From positions 173,936 to 237,935 of the forward strand of contig JADFUC010001513.1 in NCBI GenBank assembly GCA_019722365.1: a DNA stretch of 64,000 bases, in the 5' to 3' direction. This DNA comes from Lithospermum erythrorhizon (lineage: Eukaryota > Streptophyta > Magnoliopsida > Boraginales > Boraginaceae). The position numbers and the translations under genes were made by a program. Below are positions 24,332-36,355 of the stretch, piece by piece. Under the pieces are notes generated by a model. The model did not search any database. It was not told the origin of the DNA and was given only the letters and a program-made list of their open reading frames with translations. Positions within the stretch are counted from its first letter, which is position 1. Every line of letters starts with the position of its first letter.

Positions 24332-24492
24332 GGGCAACACTATACACACACCCAAATAGTGTTTTTGTTAGTGAAATGATAATTTTGTCATTAATGAAAC
24401 TTACTCAACTACTACATTTATAAATAGGGGGGGGCCAAAATAATCATTTCACTCCCAACTACTACACTATTTGGGTGTGTATAACAACTGAG
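24332..24492. mobile_element. Short MITE with inverted repeat ends
   Basis: A 161-bp unit flanked by a perfect 9-bp direct repeat GTTTCAAGC (24323-24331 and 24493-24501). The two halves are inverted copies of each other: ACACACCCAAATAGTG on the left pairs with CACTATTTGGGTGTGT on the right, then GTGAAATGAT with ATCATTTCAC. Only the outermost 8 or so bases are poorly matched. A 9-bp duplication would fit a Mutator-type MITE. Confidence 0.7.
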
Positions 24493-24501
24493 GTTTCAAG
24501 C

Positions 24502-24914
24502 TCGCCTGTTCAAAAAGAATTTGGAAATATTTTTATATTTTTCTATATAAGTGTTGCACCAGATCGGTATATGTTATTGTTCATAATTAAAAGTTTATGC
24601 ACCGTGCATAAGCACATCTTGAGTGTTGGTATGCATGGTCTGGAGTCAGGGTTGAGGAAGAAGGGGTTTGTCCTTTTTCTGTTGTTTCCTTAGAGACTGA
24701 GTAAACAAAGTCTCCAAATTGGACTTTTCAATTTACATTTTACAGCATCTTTCAAGTCCTCAATCCTATCGATACTTCAACTTATGGAAACTCTTATTTT
24801 GTCTACAATCATTTTTGGCCTAAGTATTCAAGAATGGCACATTCAGTTGTTCTCAACTATTTAATACTCCATTAACAAAGGGTACTCTGTTAGTGATCCA
24901 AATAACTCAAAACC
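24502..24914. other. Intergenic, upstream of F-box pseudogene
   Basis: No gene or repeat is recognised in these 400 bases. They may hold the old promoter of the F-box gene. Confidence 0.4.
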
Positions 24915-26125
24915 ATGCAAGAATCATGCATGGCGATGTCGAATTTGCCTAAAGATATTTCTCATAAATTTGTTCATTAAACTGCCATGGAAACTTTGGT
25001 AAGGTACAGATCAGTTTGTAAGCTATGGTGTAACATTGTTGATGATCCATTGTTTGTTTACATGCACCTAGTGAAAGGCCCTGTGGAACTTGTCCACATG
25101 GCTTTATGTAGAGATGAAATTGAAGAAGACAAGCAAAGAAAACTAAGGGAAAAAAGAATTCGGAGTTTCAACTTCCATCTACTCAAGTTGGACAAAAGAT
25201 ATGGGAAACTATATAAATTATGGAAGAAAAGTGAGAATCCAACTAATATAAAGTCTAGAGGTCAGAGCTTTACATATGTTGTTGGTTCTTACAAAGGGTT
25301 GGTTTGCTTTATACGTGAGAAGAAATTGCATATTGTGAATCCCTTGTTTTTTAATGATATTTTGACAGTACCATTGCCTCCTCGGACTGCCTTGTCCGAA
25401 AGCCATGATGATACCTCTTATTTGTCCTACAGTTTCGCCTGATGAGTTATCCAAAAGTTTTAAGGTTATTTGCATCTTAAATTGTCGAAATTTATGTGGT
25501 CATCGTTTGAGGAATGCTCCTCTTTGTTCTTGATTTGGGAATCGGAATGTCATCATCTTCATCATCAGAAATTACTTGGAGAATGTTATCATCGCCATTA
25601 ATAAGATATCCGTGTATGCAGAGCAAACGGTGTCAATCTTTATTCGTTGATGGGGCTTTCCTGTTTTGGGGCACACGGAGAAGCCCGGGGTGTGGCAATC
25701 TTGAGATACTATCATTTAACTTGGAGAAGGGAACATTCAAAGTCATTACTCTTCCCATAGCTCGAGGGATGATGGAACATCGCCCTAGCTTGTTTGATTT
25801 CGATGGTTTTGTTGACAACAATAGGCGTATATGGGTGCTGATAAGTGATGATGAGAACAATAGTGGTAATACTTGGACTGAGATAGTTAAAACCAAACCG
25901 AATTTTAACCGATTTGAGAGTATAACTGCCAGAGGGTTCTATAAATATAATTGTGATATTATGTTCAAGATAATCAACAATGGCTATCGTGCTTACAATA
26001 TGAAAACTGGCATAATTACTGATGCACCACATGCCTCCCCTGGAGTGAATAGCAAACACATTCTACTGCATCAAGGGAGCTTGATTTGTGCCTCCAACCT
26101 CACTCAACTCAATTTATCGTCTTAA
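24915..26125 (+). pseudogene. F-box protein (F-box associated type) pseudogene
   Basis: The frame from the ATG at 24915 reads an F-box start, NLPKDISHKFVH, then a TAA stop at 24978-24980, then METLVRYRSVCKLWCNIVDD. The length between LP and METL fits an F-box exactly, and the next frame reads FIKLP across the stop, so two compensating single-base changes are likely. The F-box-associated domain follows: YVVGSYKGLVCFI in frame 1 to about 25440, SPDELSKSFKVICILN in a second frame (25437-25535), and in a third frame LDLGIGMS, ITWRMLSSPLIRYPC, FNLEKGTFKVITLP and HILLHQGSLICAS to 26125. Intact relatives are substrate receptors of SCF ubiquitin ligases. One stop and at least two uncompensated frameshifts make this copy non-functional unless the assembly is wrong. 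The gene was probably intronless. Confidence 0.85.
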
Positions 26126-26415
26126 TTACAAGAACTATTCTTCTCCTATTGTAGCTCTACTTCTTTTTTTGGTACCTCATTTTGCATGTTGGTATGAATT
26201 CTTCTAGTTTTGTGGCAGAATAAACTATGTAAATCAGCAATTAGAAGTTTGACATTTTGTTCTTAAATATTCATCACATTTAATGCATACATTATCTGAT
26301 GGAAACAACATCTTATGATCTTAAAATGTCATACGGAGTATGAATTTGCAAGTACTAACACACATTGCATAAATCCATATACTTTATAAACCAATGAACC
26401 AAAATTGGATAGAGG
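26126..26415. other. Short intergenic gap
   Basis: Holds the presumed 3' ends of the F-box pseudogene (plus) and the GST gene (minus), which converge here. No other feature is seen. Confidence 0.5.
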
Positions 26416-27699
<1,284 letters not shown>

Positions 27700-29599
27700 T
27701 TAGCACTGTGGAAAATCTGGAGGTGGTGGCCCTAATGAAGTTGCTGGAGTAGGGCCGTCTTCAACTAGAAAAGCTCCTGCTAGTCCAATGGGCACATGTC
27801 CTTCAATGTGACAATGAATGTACCATGCACCTAAAAAAAAAAGGACGTCTAAGTTTCAATTTGAAAAGAGGACTAATTAATATTAGGAAAGTATTTTTAA
27901 AAATCATTAAAACCTATATGATATCAACTTTGTATAAGCAATAGTTTAACAATTTAAGACTAAATAAATTGCAACTTAGTTCCACTATCTGGGACCAAAT
28001 CGACAATTACCACCGGAAAAAATTTCAATTAATGAATTGTAACTTGTAACAAGTATTTTGTTTAACATAAACATGTTAAAGAAGTAAAATAAGAACAAAA
28101 CATGCAATAAATCTCAATGGTTGTATTTAGAACACATACCTGGATTATCTGCTCGAAATCGAATGACAACCCATCCTCCAATTGGAACATAAATAGTGTT
28201 ACGCATTTGTGGGTTCACAAAATTGAGATGTTTACGATCTTTTGAAGGATCATAATTTCCATATCCTTGACCCAAGACATGAACATTGTGTCCATGTATA
28301 TGCATAGGGTGTGATTCAATAGCCACCAAAGCATGAGTTTGGAAAACAATCTCAACTGAAGCATTATACTTGAATTGTTTCACTTTTGTTGATACCTCTG
28401 TGAAAACAAGTGCTTCATCCAATCTAAAACTCTCATTAACATAATCAAACTTGATCGGCGGCTGATTAGGAAAATCATTAGTGTAAATACCATCCACTTT
28501 ACCAACAAATGCTTCAAGAATTGATGTCTTATTAACAGGCAATGCAAATGAAACATTGTTTAAAGAAGAGGCTATTCTTTGGTTCAATGGTGCTTGACAA
28601 CTTATTGCAGGATTTTCAAATTGGCAACGAAGCAAGCCTAACCCAACAGTTATAAACATAAATTCATCAATTGTTTGTGGGACTTGGGTGTAGGATTTTC
28701 CTGTTACCAACCCTGTTAAGTTGTTGAAAAAATTGAAAGATGTCACTGAATCATAGATATCTGGCAAATTTGGCATTTTGGGCACTGAATGTAAATTATC
28801 AGAATTGACATAGTCAATTATTCCAGTTGATGGGATAGTATTTGGTTCATTTTCAGTAGATTTTGCAGTTCTATATAGAAGTGAAGCCATATAGTATTTT
28901 CCTGGAGGTTGATTAGCTCTTAGAAGAACGTCTAGAGTTTGTCCGGGAGCAATAACAACTAGAGGTGAGTGGTATGGGTTGGTATAGATCCCATCTGTTG
29001 CAACAACTGTGAGATTGTGATTTGCAATTTTGAAGAAATGGTTTGTGTCCAAAGCTGCATTGATGATTCGAAGAAGATATGTTTTTCCTGGAATCACCTG
29101 CAATTTCGAAATTCCTGATACAAGAAAAGTGAATTTGTCATAAGATAAATATTAGTACTTGACAATAGATTCATTTTTTAAAAATATAACTAGTAAAATG
29201 CATGTAAGTATTTATATTTCAAACATTTAAACTGAGATAATAAATAAGTGATTTACTATTTACATAAATTTATAAATTATACTTTTGTTTATATTATAAC
29301 TCATTTTATTCATAATTATATGACCAATAGGATTTTAAAGCTTTGTTACAATACTACTCTTCATTTTCAAAGTTTAATAAAAGAACGCATTACTACGTTA
29401 TTTTATTTATTGTTGTGGAAAAATACTACTTTTCACTTTTTAATAAAAATGCACCTTATGTTATATTTATTGTTAGAAATAACATTTCAATCGATTATAA
29501 AGATAAATCGAGAAGTCGGCGTACCGACCAGACATCGTAAATGTTCAATACTAAAGCGATTTTATACCTATCGTATATATATTCACGCATTTATTTTTT

Positions 29600-30575
29600 A
29601 GAATTCATAATGACCTTTATGGATTATGTTTCATATAGAGTGAAAACTAATAAAAATATTATTACGACAATATACTCTAATTTAGTTTACTAATTACTTA
29701 ATTAACTTCCCTCTATTTTTTAGTTGTCAGTTTTAGAGTACATTTACACATAGATTAAGAAAAAGAAAATAGTAGCCAAAAAAAGACGCTGAAAAACGTA
29801 GAATGATCAATTGAAACAATATCATTGGTTGGTTGTTAATTTAAAGATAAAAAGTAGTCAAAAAATATATTGAAAATGTAAAAATGCTATTTATTATGCT
29901 AAAACGACAACTAAAAAAATAAATTTCTTTTGCTAAAACGTCAACTAAAAAACGGAGGGAGTATTAAATAGTGAAGATTGAATTTTGTTTAATTTTCTTT
30001 CATATATTGAATTCAACTCTAATTAATCATTGCATCTATAGTTTATAGATAAATATATTTTTATTTAAGCATAAAACTAATATGTTATATATATTATAAT
30101 AAAAAAATAAAATTTTTGAAATAAAATATCTAAATCTATTAAATTTCTGAAATAAAAAAATTAAATGATTGTCATGCTTGATTTAAGTGCTCCAAATTGA
30201 CAAACTCTTATTCTTTTATCGATAAACATAATATGGATTTGAATAAAATTTAATATCAATATTAAAGTATATTGAAAATATTATTATTTAATAATTTTTA
30301 CCAAATATTATATAACAGATAAAAAATATTTGAATTTAACATTTAATCTGTGAAAAATCCAAATTTAAACCTTGGATAATCATTGGGACGAGGAGTATTA
30401 GATACGTAACTTGACACTTTTTTTATTTCAATTATTGTAATGTAATACAAAATATCACATAATAATTTAGATATATATTCTTTAATAGTAATTGTTGGAT
30501 TAGAAAAATTATTTTTCAATTTATAATTGAATAATTATCATACGAAAATTTTTATATGAGTAGATTCAATTCATT
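29600..30575. repeat. Dispersed repeat, left copy, in laccase intron 4
   Basis: About 1 kb that is found again in inverted orientation at 33595-34775. Shared landmarks in order: TTTCATATAGAGTGAAAACTA (about 29610) against its complement at about 34725; a Stowaway-like MITE; GACAATCATTTAATTTTTTT-type sequence; ATGATTGTCATGCTTGATTT (about 30165) against its complement at about 34215; AATATTATTATTTAATAATTT; and TTGACACTTTTTTTATTTCAA. Identity is moderate, with indels. No coding capacity is seen. Confidence 0.75.
29706..29962. mobile_element. Stowaway-like MITE (left)
   Basis: The ends form an inverted repeat: CTTCCCTCTATTTTTTAGTTG at the left and, on the other strand, CTCCCTCCGTTTTTTAGTTG at the right. 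Both are flanked by TA, the Tc1/Mariner target. CTCCCTCCG-type ends are typical of plant Stowaway elements. Length is about 257 bp, with no ORF. Confidence 0.7.
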
Positions 30576-32508
30576 GCATTAAAATGGAACGTACATAATA
30601 CTGATTTATATTCTTTTAATAGTAATTTTTGATTAGAAAAATTTATTTTTTCTAAATTTATAATTATTAGCATACGATGAAAAGTGTTATAGAATTTTTA
30701 GGCAAAATTTTAAAGACTTCTATTAATTATTGAATTGTTATAGGAGTCTTTTTAAAATTTTAGAAACATATTTTTCCAAAGAATAGAAAATTTATAATAA
30801 GGATAATAATATAAGAATTAAATATACGGTACAAGCAAGTAAAGGCTAATCTTATACTTTATAACTAAGGGATTAGTGAGAAATATTGAAATAATGAATA
30901 TTTTCCTTTCATGGGTGTATAAAGTTACATTGTTTGGCACTATTCAATTGAAATATACTAGGCAAAAATGACACTCAATAGCAAACGATTGATGAGTTTG
31001 AATAGGTAGCTATATTTTATGGATTACTCTATGTTATATTTGTTTAAGATAATGACATGTGTTATATTTAAGTTTTCAAATAAATTATGAACATAAATAC
31101 AGGTGATGTGTCATAATTTAAAACGAATGTAACCGATCATCGAAAACTTGCTTGTAAAATATATTACACGTACCTGATTCTGAACTAGGTACATATGAAG
31201 ATAGATGAAGTGTTGAATTATGCAACCTTCTAGGCATTTTGAGAATTCTTCGCCCTGTTCAAAGAACAATAATAATCTATTGAGTGACAAACCGACAATA
31301 TACAAAATTTTATGTAAAAGTCTCATAAAAGTTTACGTTTAAATCACGGGATAAAATTCGAGTAAATAATGTTATTATAAATTTCTTCCAGAATAAACAT
31401 ACCATTTACAGGGCAAGAATACATATCTCCAGGCCATCCATTGATGGTGAAAGCATCTGAAGCATTGGGTCCATTTCCGGTGAGTACTAATTGTTGTTCA
31501 AGTTCAACAACATTCTCATTGTACCACTCTCCTACAAATTTACAAACGATCAAATTTTCGAAAACAAGAAACGTCAATTAATTTAGATTGAAAAATTATT
31601 ACCTAAAATGATCGAGAAATTTGTGGCGAAAGTTCGCGAAGGAACAAAATGACCTCTTTGGGTAGACAATAAAGAGCTCCACGTACATTTTGTTTCTTTC
31701 GGAACCCGAATTTGAAAGATGCCACCAAAGCTCCTTCACGCCCTTTCTACACTAAATCGATAAGTGAAGCTATTCGATGGAGTTATTGGACATTGAGATA
31801 CAGATTCAGTTCCATCATACCAACAACTCCTATATTGTCTTATCCCATGCCTGCATACAAAAATACTCAAGTGTGAACTTTATCATAATAAACTTAGCTT
31901 CATTTCAAAAAAAATTGTCTAGTTTGATTTTAAATTGTCTAACTTAATTTTAAATCGTCCCCTCTAAGGCATAACCATAATCCTTAACTATTTACCAAAC
32001 ATATTATTACCAATGAATAGTCATGTTGTATGGAGACTTGTTAACAACATGAACAACAAGAAAGTCACCCTCCTCTGCATAGATCGTCGGACCTGGAATA
32101 CTTCCGTTTATTGTTGTAACAATTTGGTTCTTGCACATCCGATTCAAAGTAACTTCTTCAACCTACCACAAACAAAGAAGTTTTCTCATGATATGTTTGT
32201 TTGTTTTCTAGGAATTGAAATTGAATTCACACGGAATTGCATAGACCCCAAAATTATGAGAATTGTTATTACACGCCACCATCTAATAAGTGTCCCAATA
32301 TATATGAGTAGTGTCTATGTTGATTACAGTTAAATAATCACATCAAGAAAATAACACATTGTACACAATTGGAACTTACATGGAATGTGTGCTCTATGAC
32401 TCGGGCATAAACATTAAAGAAAGCTAAGGAGAGAACAAAGATGATACTATCAAACTAGAGCCATTGTCGTTCTTGAATGGGAGAAAGAACCATAAGCAAT
32501 TTGTTCAT

Positions 32509-33594
32509 GTTGCTAATAATAAATGATGACAATATATGAGACTATGACTTAGTCTCGAATATATTTTTAATATATATTTAATATATATAAAATATTTAAT
32601 ATAAAATCATTACTGTACATATAAGAATATTTTTTTTTCACTATATTGCTATGGAAACCAAAATACACCAGCTTCACATTTATTGCCCTGATAATGAGGT
32701 GAGGACCTTAATGCCCATTTCTATATATGTTTCGTGATTTGACATCAACTGTAAGACGTACCAAGGGTTATAAGTTCCTTATACTTGTAGGTAATAAATA
32801 ATTTATGTTGAGTCGATCAAACAAAATTGCAACAGAGTTGATTGAGATGTGATATCTAATTGAATCTAGTGTTTTCATTCTTTTGGACAACGTTAACAAG
32901 AGGAAACATGCTAAAAATAGTTGCATGGCGACCTCTGACTAAATTTGAATCACACTCATCAAGAATGCCCTTTCACATGATTAAGTACTAAATTCGTGGT
33001 AATTTAAAAGAGAGATCATCATTCATCAATTGTTAGTAAGATATTTCTCCCTCCATTGCCCTAAGATGGTCTAGTTTATTTTTTAATTATCAAAATTAAC
33101 AAATTTTATAGTTTTAATTGATAAATATTATTTTATTTGATTTAAATAAGAATAATCATGTAAATAGTAAAGTATATTAAAAATTCTAGATTTGAAATAT
33201 TTTCATCAAATATTTATATAAAATCTTACTACTTATAAAAGTGTGAGTTGTGTTTCTTCCCTTTCACACTATTAATTACTAAATTACTCCTTCATGTATA
33301 AAATGATATCATTAAAATTAATATATATTATGAAAATATATTAATTTCTCTTTAAAAACATAAAAGTAAAAATATAGTCTCATAACACACATCCTAATCT
33401 CTAAAATATAAAATATAATATAATTATATACTAATAAGATCCGGTATTTTACTGCTCGCCTTTAATAGGACAACTTCAACAACACAATAGTATTATAAAA
33501 AATCTCAGAGTCAAAACTGAAACATAGCCAAACAATTGTTCTTGACATATTAATTACCATACTATTATTATTATTGTTTCAAATAAGTCTCTAT
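32509..33594. other. Laccase upstream region
   Basis: AT-rich. It should contain the former laccase promoter. No gene or clear element boundary is seen. Confidence 0.45.
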
Positions 33595-34775
33595 TAGTCT
33601 GCTCATACTATATATTTTTTGTATGATAATTATTCAATTATGAATTGAAATATATTTTTTTCAATGTAATAAATTACTATTAGTAAATTATTTATGGATT
33701 AAATTTATTATGAGTGATATTCCAGTTATATTTAACTATATACCCTACAATTGAAATTAAAAAAGTGTCAAGATGCATCTAATACTCCATCCATCCCCAC
33801 GAGATTGTCACTTTTTAAATATGACTATCTAATACTCCATCCAACAAATTACTATGTAACTATCTAATACTCAATCCAACAAATTACTATTAAAGAATAT
33901 ATATCTAAATTATTATATGATATCTTGTATTATATTTAACTATATAATTCTACAATTGAAATTAAAAAAGTGTCAAGATGCATATCTAATACTCCATCCA
34001 TCCCCAATAGATTGTCACTGTTTAAATTGGGCTGTTTGATAGATTAAATGTTAAATTTAAATATTTTTATTTTTATTGTATAATATTTGGTAAAAATTAT
34101 CAAATAATAATATTTTCAATGTACTTTAATATTGACATTAAATTTTATTCAAATCAAAATTATATTTATCGATGAAGGGGTCAAAATTTATCCATTTTGA
34201 GCACTTAAATCAAGCATGACAATCATTTAGTATGGATAGAGTAAGAGATTTGGATATTTTATTTTAGAAATTAATTTTTTTTAATTATAACATATATATA
34301 ACATGTTAAGTTTTAAAAGTTTAAATAAAATTTATTTATCTATAACCAAGACACACTAATTGTTGAATTGACTATATGAAAGAAAAATTAGAAAATTAGA
34401 TCTTCACTATTTAATACTCCATCCGATTTTTTTACTGACATCCCAAGAAGAAGTTTTGTTTTGAAATAATTGTCACTTCAATTCCAACGCAATGCTTCAT
34501 TAATTTTTTTCTTTTGAAGTTCCCTATTTAATGTATTCAAAGCATAGTGAACATAAAATTACTTTTATGTTTAATGCTATTAATTATTGTTTTAGTTATC
34601 AATAGGGATTTTTAATTAACGTGAAAAATGCTAGGAGGTCAAGTAAAAAAACCCGGAAGGAGCATTGATTAATAAACTAAATAGGAGTATATTATCATAA
34701 TAATACTTATATTAGTTTTCATTCTATATGAAATATAATTTATCAATATTATGGTCTTGAAAATACATGCATGAA
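33595..34775. repeat. Dispersed repeat, right (inverted) copy
   Basis: Inverted partner of 29600-30575. It contains an extra internal duplication: AAAAAAGTGTCAAGATGCAT with the following ATACTCCATCCATCCCC occurs at about 33763-33807 and again at about 33964-34010. The laccase 5' half (exons 1-4) lies between the two copies. Confidence 0.72.
34414..34667. mobile_element. Stowaway-like MITE (right)
   Basis: The left end ATACTCCATCCGATTTTTTTA pairs with the right end, which on the other strand reads ATGCTCCTTCCGGGTTTTTTT, next to TTAA/TTAA-like flanks. It sits at the same position in the repeat as the MITE at 29706-29962, so both probably derive from one ancestral insertion. Confidence 0.62.
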
Positions 34776-34839
34776 TATATGTATATTATATGTATTGAAT
34801 CTTCGTCTGCATTAATATTACGGCATAGTATATTTAGTT

Positions 34840-36355
34840 GCTCGTGATTTATTTCGAGGAGAAGAAAAAAAATTTCGAAGTTGAATAGTCGAAATGGGCT
34901 GGTAAGATATTTTGCTTTTAAGTAATTTTAAGTTTTAATAAAATGAATCTATTAATATTTGGGCGGTAATATAATTCCTTGAAAGTATATAAATCAATGT
35001 TAATGTTTGGGAAGTTGATTGGGTTTAAACAAGTTAAACGAGAAGTATCGATTGAATTAGACGATCAAGCCACACAACTTTAAACGAGCCAACCCATTTA
35101 AGCCCACAGAACCCAAGCCCAAAAACAAAATCTCAATTTTTTCTTCTCGAGAAATGCCGACGTGAATGCTCTTTTTCCCCCTTTGATTTCTTTCTTCTTC
35201 GACTGGCTTTCTCAAGCTTTGGACCTCAAATTTCTCGGGAGAGTTTCTCCTCATCGCCCCTGCCGTTTGCTAAAAATGTGCGATCTGTTGAAATATTTTA
35301 CGATCTCCCAAGCTTTATCTTCCTTATTACTTGTATTTTGAATTTATTGCTCCAATTGATTCTGGGTTCTAAATTAGTTATTCTTGAGTTGATATATCAT
35401 GTTAAATGTGGAATTTCTGGACGTGCTTTTAGACCGTTTGACTTTTGGGATTTCGGGGTTGACTTTGATTTTTATGAGATATTATTGAATATAATTATTG
35501 TTTCCTGGCCAGATTACGACATACCTAGTTGATGATAATCGATATTTGGGGGTGTGAAAGTTATTGCTAATGTTGTCGAGTTGACTTTCGAAAGTGATTT
35601 CGGCCGACTTTCTAAAATGTGGTTGATAGTATAAAAATGTTATTGGACCGTTATTGTGATTGTTTCTTTCGAGGTGAAATTACGTAGTATTAGGTCATGG
35701 AAGAATATATGTTGAAATTAGTTTTATTAGATCGCGAGTAGTAAACGGGCTTCTCGGATTCGAGGTTATTAGAAACGGGTTTGATTAGTTAGAAAAGCTG
35801 GATACTTTGGGTTGATTGAATTGATTGACAATGTTGGGTATTGCGGGTTAAGGTGTCGGGATCGATTACGTGGGATTCGCTCCGAGATAGTTGAATTCGC
35901 CATTTTAATAGTCTCTGAAACATAATTAGTAATCTATACTTAAGTTGTTAATTTGTAACTAAATGGGTTGAAAAGTCCAGAATTTAATTAAGATAAGGGT
36001 TAAAATTGTTGCGAGTAGTAATTGTACTCGGTGTTTTGATTAGATGAACGGAAAGTACCTGATCGACAGCGAGACATTTTTGTCACAACTGCGCGAAAAG
36101 TACTAGACCCCACGTATTTACTTATATTTTAAATGGTGTACATGTTTTTGTAATATAATTATGTGTGAATGGTGTACATGTTTTTGTAATATAATTATGT
36201 GTGAATAGTGCTACATGTCTTTGTAAATAGAATTACGTATGAATCTGTACAGACATGCTTTGTGAATAGCAATTATGTGCGAACGGTGTACATGTCTCGT
36301 GATATGAATATGTATGGTTCATTGCGGTGATCCAACGTTATGTTATGTGATTGAC
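34840..36355 (+). mobile_element. Diverged gypsy LTR and leader fragment
   Basis: The stretch 34990-35700 follows the order of the LTR at 36356 in diverged form: AAGTTAAACGAGAAGTATCGA, then ACCCATTTAAGCCCA, then a CT-rich leader, then the TTATTGTTTCCTGG and TTATTGGACCGTTATTG segments. From about 35990 to 36355 the sequence instead matches the internal leader seen at 39080-39450 and 48110-48470. The piece ends exactly where the next LTR begins (TGTAATACCC). It may be the left part of an older element into which the following one inserted. Confidence 0.5.
36126..36330 (+). repeat. Tandem repeat in gypsy leader (unit about 36-40 bp)
   Basis: About five copies of a unit built on GGTGTACATGTCTTTGTAAT followed by ATAATTATGTGTGAA. 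The same array recurs at 39233-39400 and 48250-48420. Confidence 0.8.

Larger units (their letters stand above)
27700..32508 (-). pseudogene. Laccase pseudogene (multicopper oxidase), six exons
   Basis: Six exons with the standard laccase structure can be traced on the minus strand: 32508-32380 (signal peptide), 32162-32011, 31850-31603, 31531-31403, 29114-28140 and 27830-27700, all with GT/AG borders and matching phases. Intact relatives are secreted blue-copper oxidases that polymerise monolignols. Conserved parts: MTIHW joined to HGIRQ (first copper ligands), SHPMHIHGHNVHVLGQGYG, and WYIHCHIEGHVPIGLAG at the C-terminus. Defects: exon 1 has an in-frame TAG (32457-32455) just before the hydrophobic signal segment, and exon 3 has a TGA and compensating indels that wipe out the Trp-Trp-His-Ala-His copper site although its length stays a multiple of three. 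Intron 4 (29115-31402) is swollen by repeats. Exons 2, 4, 5 and 6 are clean, so inactivation may be fairly recent. A sequencing error could explain one defect, hardly both. Confidence 0.88.
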
